Of a stretch of DNA of 64,000 nt, positions 59,612 through 64,000 are shown piece after piece. The notes below the pieces were generated by a model. The model saw nothing but the letters and a program-made list of their open reading frames with translations, searched no databases and was not told the DNA's origin. Both the position numbers and the translations under genes were made by a program. The stretch is from an uncultured Prevotellaceae bacterium. Lineage in GTDB: Bacteria > Bacteroidota > Bacteroidia > Bacteroidales > Bacteroidaceae. The DNA is taken from contig CADCFA010000011.1 of the NCBI GenBank assembly GCA_902800595.1, forward strand, positions 1 through 64,000, read 5' to 3'. Position 1 is the stretch's first letter. Each line of letters begins with the position of its first letter.

Positions 59612-59692
59612 TTCCCAGTATGGGAATGTTTGGTTCCCAGGCTGGGAATATTATGTTCCCAACGTGGGAATATGTTGTTCCCTTAATGGGAA
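59612..59692. repeat. Four palindromes TTCCC-N5-GGGAA, second copy
   Basis: TTCCC arms start at 59612, 59634, 59656 and 59678, again exactly 22 bp apart. The cores are AGTAT, AGGCT, AACGT and TTAAT; the last two are identical to copy one. The following GGGAATGTTTTTCG is identical too. Confidence 0.9.
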
Positions 59693-59721
59693 TGTTTTTC
59701 GAGAATGACACAGGCTGCCAA

Positions 59722-59828
59722 CACCTAACGTATCACCTAACATAACTCCTAACAAACATCTAACAAACATCTAACAATCTCCTAACAAACACCTAACGTT
59801 AGGTGATATGTTAGGTGTTTGTTAGGTG
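59722..59828. repeat. Octamer arms joined head to head, second copy
   Basis: Seven CACCTAAC-type units (59722, 59734, 59746, 59757, 59768, 59779, 59790) are followed without any gap by three GTTAGGTG units (59798, 59810, 59821). The junction is the perfect palindrome CACCTAACGTTAGGTG (59790-59805). In the first copy 1.4 kb with the VapE-like gene lies between the arms. Confidence 0.92.
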
Positions 59829-59933
59829 TTTAAGCACCTCATCATATGCTAACACTCTCAAAATGAGACAGTTAACTGTCATCGATGTTAGGTGTTAGGT
59901 GTTTACAGAGAAAAAATCATAAATAATCAGAAT

Positions 59934-59975
59934 ATGGAAGAGAAAGAACTGAAAGCGAAAGACATTCCTCAGTAA
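59934..59975 (+). pseudogene. Truncated DUF6078-like gene (13 codons left)
   Basis: The start ATG and the codons for MEEKELKAKDIP are the same as at 2326, then CAG and a TAA stop. The rest of the gene is gone and unrelated sequence leads into the end of the esterase gene. Confidence 0.85.
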
Positions 59976-59999
59976 CGGTAACGGGCTCCCCTCTGCACT

Positions 60000-61130
60000 T
60001 TAGAACCAATTCATCAGAGAACGGAGGTAGGCTGTGAGTTCACCTGCCATCTTTTCGTCTTCGTAGATGTTGGGGTGGTAATCATTACCATAGAACTCCT
60101 CGCCTGAGATAGGCTCCATATCGAAGCGATAGACCTCCTTGTCACCTGCTTTCTGAGCCTCAGCAGTCACTTCGTCGAGCAGTTGCTTGACCTCCTTCAA
60201 CTCTTTGTTGTAGAGCATAGAACCCGTTAGAAAGACAATCTTCGCCTTAGGATTATGGTCGCGCACCTGCTTCAGGAGCTTCTGATAGCCCTGTTTCAGG
60301 AGCTTCAGGTCATAGTTGTCCGTTGAAGTATCGTTGGTGCCAAGATTGATGCAGACCACATCGGGCTGATAGCGGCTGAAGTCCCACTTCTCACTGAGGA
60401 ATGTCGCCTCCTTGCGGAGTTCAGGTTTCCAGGCATAGCCCGTATATTCGTATTGCATAGGCATGCAAGAACCAGGTGAACCCGTCTTGGCCTCACCATA
60501 GTTACGATAGGCACCGATGCCGCTGCGGGCCACCACCCAGTGCTGGGCTTCGAGGTTGCGAGCTGCGATGGATGCGTAAGAGTAATAGTGATTCTCGGTG
60601 GCATAATCGAAACCTTCCTCCTTCTTCAATCCTTCGTTGCCATAGCCGCAGGTGATGGAATTACCGATGAATTCGATTTTCCTCGTAGGCAAAGCCGGTG
60701 TTTCAACGAGTTTACAACCCTTGTCGAGTACAAAGCCCCAGAACTCAGGGAAGAATTCATACCCCTCAATGGCATACATCAGTTTGACTGTATGCACGCC
60801 ATTCGGCAGGGCTGTGGCAAGGGTCACCACTGAGTCGCGCTCCCCACGAAAAGCTACCTTGAAAGGTTCTGCCTGATCGATCTGAGCCACAAAATAACCA
60901 CTACGAGGTTTGGCAATCATACGTAACGAAGTTCCCTCGAACGACGCAACAATCTGAATACCAGGGAAGTTCCAAGCCGGTCGTTCAGGATTGGCAAAGC
61001 TGATACGCCCAGCGTATTGGATGAACTGATCTGTAGGACTGATGATGCTACCTTTAATGGGTACAGTCTTAATAGCAAAGGTACTCATGCACATGATAGT
61101 CAGCAGTGCTGACAAAACAATCTTTCTCAT
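60000..61130 (-). CDS. Secreted SGNH esterase (CE2-like acetyl esterase)
   Basis: A 376-residue protein with a signal peptide (MRKIVLSALLTIMCMSTFA). Residues 20-140 form a jelly-roll domain. The SGNH esterase has EFIGNSITCGYG (catalytic Ser), GTND and NDYHPN (Asp and His near the C terminus). This two-domain order is that of family CE2 acetyl esterases that remove acetyl groups from xylan or mannan. It lies 16 bp after the GH97 gene and is probably co-transcribed. The ATG at 61130 is used because a signal peptide starts there. Confidence 0.88.
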   Translation of the reverse strand: MRKIVLSALLTIMCMSTFAIKTVPIKGSIISPTDQFIQYAGRISFANPERPAWNFPGIQIVASFEGTSLRMIAKPRSGYFVAQIDQAEPFKVAFRGERDSVVTLATALPNGVHTVKLMYAIEGYEFFPEFWGFVLDKGCKLVETPALPTRKIEFIGNSITCGYGNEGLKKEEGFDYATENHYYSYASIAARNLEAQHWVVARSGIGAYRNYGEAKTGSPGSCMPMQYEYTGYAWKPELRKEATFLSEKWDFSRYQPDVVCINLGTNDTSTDNYDLKLLKQGYQKLLKQVRDHNPKAKIVFLTGSMLYNKELKEVKQLLDEVTAEAQKAGDKEVYRFDMEPISGEEFYGNDYHPNIYEDEKMAGELTAYLRSLMNWF

Positions 61131-61146
61131 ATTCTTTAGTTCTCTA

Positions 61147-63168
61147 TTATTTCGTTTTGATAATAGCTGTCCAGCCACCACCACTGCTAAGATGGATATC
61201 GAGCCGATCTTTAGCTGTCACAGCTTGTTGCGTGCGTTTATAGTCGGTAGCCTCCTTATCAGCATTGATGCCATCGGCGAAGATATCAGCAGAGAACTGT
61301 CCTGCCCCTAAGAAACTCAGGTCGATGGTCAGGTCGCGGGCTGTCCAGTCAGTCATTGCAGCTACAAACCAGGTAGAGCCTTTACGACGGGCTATGACGG
61401 TATATTCGCCAAGTTGTCCATCAAGGGCTATCGTCTCATCGAAAGCTGTTGGAACCTGTGCGATGAAATCCGTACACTCCTGATTCTGCATATATTTCGT
61501 AGGACTGTCAGCCAGCATCTGAAGCGGTGCCTCAAAGGTGGTGTACATCGCCATCTGGTGTGCACGTGTGCCCTGACTCATCGGATGATCGTTGTTGCCA
61601 AAGAAACTGTCCTTCAGCGCATTCATCATAGCTCCTGGGGTGTAATCCATCGGACCAGCAAGCATGCGGAGATAAGGTGCTGTAACATCATAACGAGGCT
61701 GGTTGTGCAGAGGGCCGTCGCCTGCACGAGGCTCCCACTTGGAGTTCTCCAGACCCTTCACACCCTCGAAGTTGAAGATGTTAGGATAAGCACGCTGGAT
61801 ACCAAAAGGCTTCAGTCCGTGATAGTCGAGATACAAATGATGCTTGGCAGCGCAGGCAGCCATCTGATAGGCAGAGGCTATGACCTGCTGATCATCACGA
61901 TCGAAGAAATCGACTTTAAAACCTTTGATCCCCATATCGGCATAGTGCTTCATAACAGTCTCCATCACAGAAGTGCCTCCTAATGGGTTGCTGCCAATCA
62001 TATTACGCCAACTGGACCACAGGATGATACCCACCCCCTTCTCACGACCATAGGCAATCAGACGAGGCAAGTCGATTTCAGGACTCAGATCCTCCAAGAG
62101 TGATTCCTTACCACTCCAGCCCTCATCGATGATGATGTATTCGATTTGATTCTTGGCAGCGAAGTCTATATAATACAAATAGGTGTCGGTGTTCATGCCT
62201 GACTTGAAGTCAACACCTGTGATATTACAGTTGTTCCACCAGTCCCACGCTACCTTACCGGGTTTGATCCACGAGACATCCGCAATACGGCAGGCTGGCG
62301 CAAGGCGCTGAGCCATATCACAATTCAAGATGTCTGCATCACGCTCTGTGATAACCACTGCCCGCCAAGGGAGTGACTGCTCCCCATTCAGTTTGGCAAT
62401 ATAGTCAGCACGCTTTGTAGGTACGAGGTTCAGACGATCATAGCCGCCAACCTCCTGAGCCAGTGGATAAGGTGCAAAAACTGCCTTTAAGGAATGGTTC
62501 GCCCCCTTTTCCAGGAACATGCCAGGATAGTTCTCCACACCAGCATCCATCACGATTGCCTTCATGCCACCAGGCAGGCAGACGGCTAAAGGAGAGATTG
62601 CCAACGAATCGGCATACATCTTCGACAGAGGCACCTCGTCGTAGTAGGACTCGAAGGAGTAACAATAGCGTTCGCCATTACGATTGTCGTTGATATAAGG
62701 GATGAAGGCAGGATAATCTTCAGCGAAGCAAAACTCCGTTGTTTCATTAGTCACCAATGCCGGCTTCTTCTCCTTAGAAATCAGGCGATAGGCTGCGCCA
62801 TCATTATAGGCACGCACCTCAATTGTGAATTTCTGTGTCGTATAAAGCAACAGCTGTCCATACTCATCACTAACAGTCTGACGCTTATAGAAAGGATTCT
62901 TAAAACTGCTATTGACAGAATGGCGAGCCACCTTTCCTACTGTTCCCAAGCCAACAGTCTTCTTACCTTGCACCATACGGATATCTATTGCAGAAGGCAG
63001 TAATACCTGTTGTCCGTTGTAATCTACTGACCATTTTACTTCCGCATCGGTATTAACAGTTACTTTTACCTTCCCATTGGGTGAGCTCACCTCATAGTTT
63101 CCTGCAGAAGCAGCCATCGCTATCAAGCAGGAAAAAACCATCATCTTAGTCCTCATGACAGAAATCAT
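61147..63168 (-). CDS. GH97 glycoside hydrolase, probable retaining alpha-galactosidase type
   Basis: A 673-residue secreted enzyme with signal peptide, N-terminal beta-sandwich (to about 280), barrel and C-terminal beta domain. The segment GIKGFKVDFFDRDDQ places an Asp at residue 420, where retaining GH97 enzymes such as the Bacteroides alpha-galactosidase have their nucleophile; inverting SusB-type members lack it. Alpha-galactosidase activity is therefore more likely than alpha-glucosidase. With the CE2 esterase it could strip galactomannan side groups. Promoter TATCTTTG on the minus strand at 63208-63215. Confidence 0.88.
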   Translation of the reverse strand: MISVMRTKMMVFSCLIAMAASAGNYEVSSPNGKVKVTVNTDAEVKWSVDYNGQQVLLPSAIDIRMVQGKKTVGLGTVGKVARHSVNSSFKNPFYKRQTVSDEYGQLLLYTTQKFTIEVRAYNDGAAYRLISKEKKPALVTNETTEFCFAEDYPAFIPYINDNRNGERYCYSFESYYDEVPLSKMYADSLAISPLAVCLPGGMKAIVMDAGVENYPGMFLEKGANHSLKAVFAPYPLAQEVGGYDRLNLVPTKRADYIAKLNGEQSLPWRAVVITERDADILNCDMAQRLAPACRIADVSWIKPGKVAWDWWNNCNITGVDFKSGMNTDTYLYYIDFAAKNQIEYIIIDEGWSGKESLLEDLSPEIDLPRLIAYGREKGVGIILWSSWRNMIGSNPLGGTSVMETVMKHYADMGIKGFKVDFFDRDDQQVIASAYQMAACAAKHHLYLDYHGLKPFGIQRAYPNIFNFEGVKGLENSKWEPRAGDGPLHNQPRYDVTAPYLRMLAGPMDYTPGAMMNALKDSFFGNNDHPMSQGTRAHQMAMYTTFEAPLQMLADSPTKYMQNQECTDFIAQVPTAFDETIALDGQLGEYTVIARRKGSTWFVAAMTDWTARDLTIDLSFLGAGQFSADIFADGINADKEATDYKRTQQAVTAKDRLDIHLSSGGGWTAIIKTK

Positions 63169-63207
63169 TTTTTTAAGTTAGTGACTGATTTTGAGTTATT
63201 TCCGGTG

Positions 63208-63285
63208 CAAAGATAAAAAAAAAACTATAAAAACTGTTTTTTATCGGCAAAATATTCATCTTTTAATTATAATTGTCTATCTTTG
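63208..63285. promoter_or_regulatory. Divergent promoters of GH97 and crp-like genes
   Basis: Minus strand TATCTTTG (63208-63215) serves GH97; plus strand TATCTTTG (63278-63285) serves the Crp/Fnr gene. The 62 bp between them are very A+T-rich with poly-A/T runs. Neither has a clear TTTG at -33. Confidence 0.65.
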
Positions 63286-63306
63286 CATCGAGAGAAATAA
63301 ATTCAA

Positions 63307-63996
63307 ATGGAAAAGAACGTACTAAAGGCCTTACAACTATGCCCTCTTTTTGAGGGGTTCACAGCTAAAGACATCGAGCAAATGATGGACATTATTCCTT
63401 ATCGGCTATTCAAAGTCGATAAGAAAGAGGTATTTGTAACAGCTGGAACACCATGTAAATATGCCGATATTGTTGTGGCAGGCGAGGTGGTTGCACGAAT
63501 GGAAGGATCATCTGGCAAGGAGATGCAAATCACTTCCAAGCCTGTTGGTTCATTATTGGCCTCCGCTTTTATCTTTGGCAAGAACAATATTATTCCTGTC
63601 AACTTAATGGCCAACAAGCCAGCAACCATTCTCAGGATGACATCTAACTCCATGCAGATGCTTCTCAATATGGATGAACGTTTCAGATTCAATTTCATCC
63701 AACTCTTGTCTGCATTCTGCGATAATCTGTCGCGAAAGGTACGGCTGCTTACGCTTCATACCGTCAGAGAAAAGGTAGCTATCTTACTTTTAGAACAGGC
63801 GAAACGGACCAATTCCGATGTTTTTATGCTGGAGAAATCACGTCAGGAGATAGCCGACTCGTTTGCCATACAGAAATTCTCACTACAAAGATGTCTGAAA
63901 GAGTTTGCTGCTGATGGTATCATCCAACTTAACGGCAAGCAGGTAGCCATCCTCAACAAGAGCAAGTTGATGACGCTGGCTAATGTAATCGAGTAA
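63307..63996 (+). CDS. Crp/Fnr-family transcriptional regulator
   Basis: A 229-residue regulator: cyclic-nucleotide-binding-like beta roll at about 10-130, dimer helix and C-terminal winged HTH (SRQEIADSFAIQKFSLQRCLKEF near 178-200). The canonical cAMP-binding Arg/Ser pair is not obvious and there are no Fnr-type cysteines at the N terminus, so the ligand is unknown. It is divergent from GH97 and could regulate that operon. The gene is complete and ends four bases before the window edge. Confidence 0.9.
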   Translation: MEKNVLKALQLCPLFEGFTAKDIEQMMDIIPYRLFKVDKKEVFVTAGTPCKYADIVVAGEVVARMEGSSGKEMQITSKPVGSLLASAFIFGKNNIIPVNLMANKPATILRMTSNSMQMLLNMDERFRFNFIQLLSAFCDNLSRKVRLLTLHTVREKVAILLLEQAKRTNSDVFMLEKSRQEIADSFAIQKFSLQRCLKEFAADGIIQLNGKQVAILNKSKLMTLANVIE

Positions 63997-64000
63997 AAGC

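Larger units (their letters stand above)
59612..59975 (+). mobile_element. Gene-less copy of the VapE cassette scaffold
   Basis: The order is palindrome array, left octamer arm, right octamer arm, conserved linker and the first 12 codons of the DUF6078-like gene. All parts are in the same orientation as at 587-2766. The helicase gene and most of the second gene are absent. It could be a deletion product or a non-autonomous form moved by proteins of full copies. It sits at the edge of the A+T-rich abiH/WG island. Confidence 0.7.

Overview
The window comes from a Bacteroidales genome, most likely a Prevotella-group gut or rumen bacterium. The clearest sign is the promoter type: many genes are preceded by the Bacteroidetes pair TTTG-N20-TAnnTTTG (for example at 835-866, 15446-15477, 33155-33186, 36311-36342, 40908-40939 and 55275-55306). 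The gene families also fit: PF14905-type outer-membrane barrels, DUF3244, DUF2851, GH130/GH26/GH97, and lipoproteins with the leader MEKRxLWMLTA.

Layout. 0-2.8 kb: tRNA-Asn, then a repeat-bounded cassette with a VapE-like helicase and a DUF6078-like gene. 2.8-7.9 kb: an AlkZ-related gene, a decayed serine hydrolase, the AmmeMemoRadiSam pair, a GH3 lipoprotein and a low-molecular-weight phosphatase. 7.9-15.4 kb: a tight five-gene envelope operon with a metalloprotease/propeller/barrel protein, PrsW, a sodium:solute symporter and a PIG-L deacetylase. 15.5-17.7 kb: argS and an RNase HI gene. 17.7-24.9 kb: a double-glycine peptide secretion locus (membrane TPR regulator, DUF3244 protein, 50-residue Cys peptide, outer-membrane barrel, C39-peptidase ABC transporter). 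25-45.7 kb: mostly housekeeping (ABC transporter, ribD, prmC, recX, comF, pyrE, argH, tRNA-Leu, TPR and thioredoxin-fold lipoproteins, comM/yifB, AsmA-like protein, fur, HAD, thioesterase), plus a second, solitary double-glycine peptide at 40972. 45-51.7 kb: a beta-mannan locus (AraC regulator, GH130 phosphorylase, a frameshifted mannose-6-phosphate isomerase, epimerase, GPH symporter, GH26 mannanase). 51.8-56.2 kb: dprA, DUF2851, dusB, dinD. 56.4-59.5 kb: an A+T-rich island with a WG-repeat protein, AbiH and a small unknown gene. 59.6-60 kb: a second copy of the first cassette's non-coding scaffold with the helicase gene absent and the second gene truncated. 60-64 kb: a CE2-like esterase, a GH97 glycosidase and a Crp/Fnr regulator.

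How the parts work together. The mannan genes describe a pathway: GH26 cuts mannan, the GPH symporter imports mannobiose, the epimerase makes mannosyl-glucose and GH130 phosphorolyses it. CE2 and GH97 at the right end could remove acetyl and galactosyl decorations, although they are 8 kb away.

The strongest candidates for undescribed biology are: (1) the VapE cassette scaffold, four palindromes at an exact 22-bp period plus inverted CACCTAAC/GTTAGGTG arrays, present once with genes and once without; (2) the two double-glycine peptides, one with a matching exporter and one orphan behind a pair of 9-bp direct repeats; (3) the AbiH/WG-repeat gene pair. All functional statements rest on motif recognition by eye; no database search was run.
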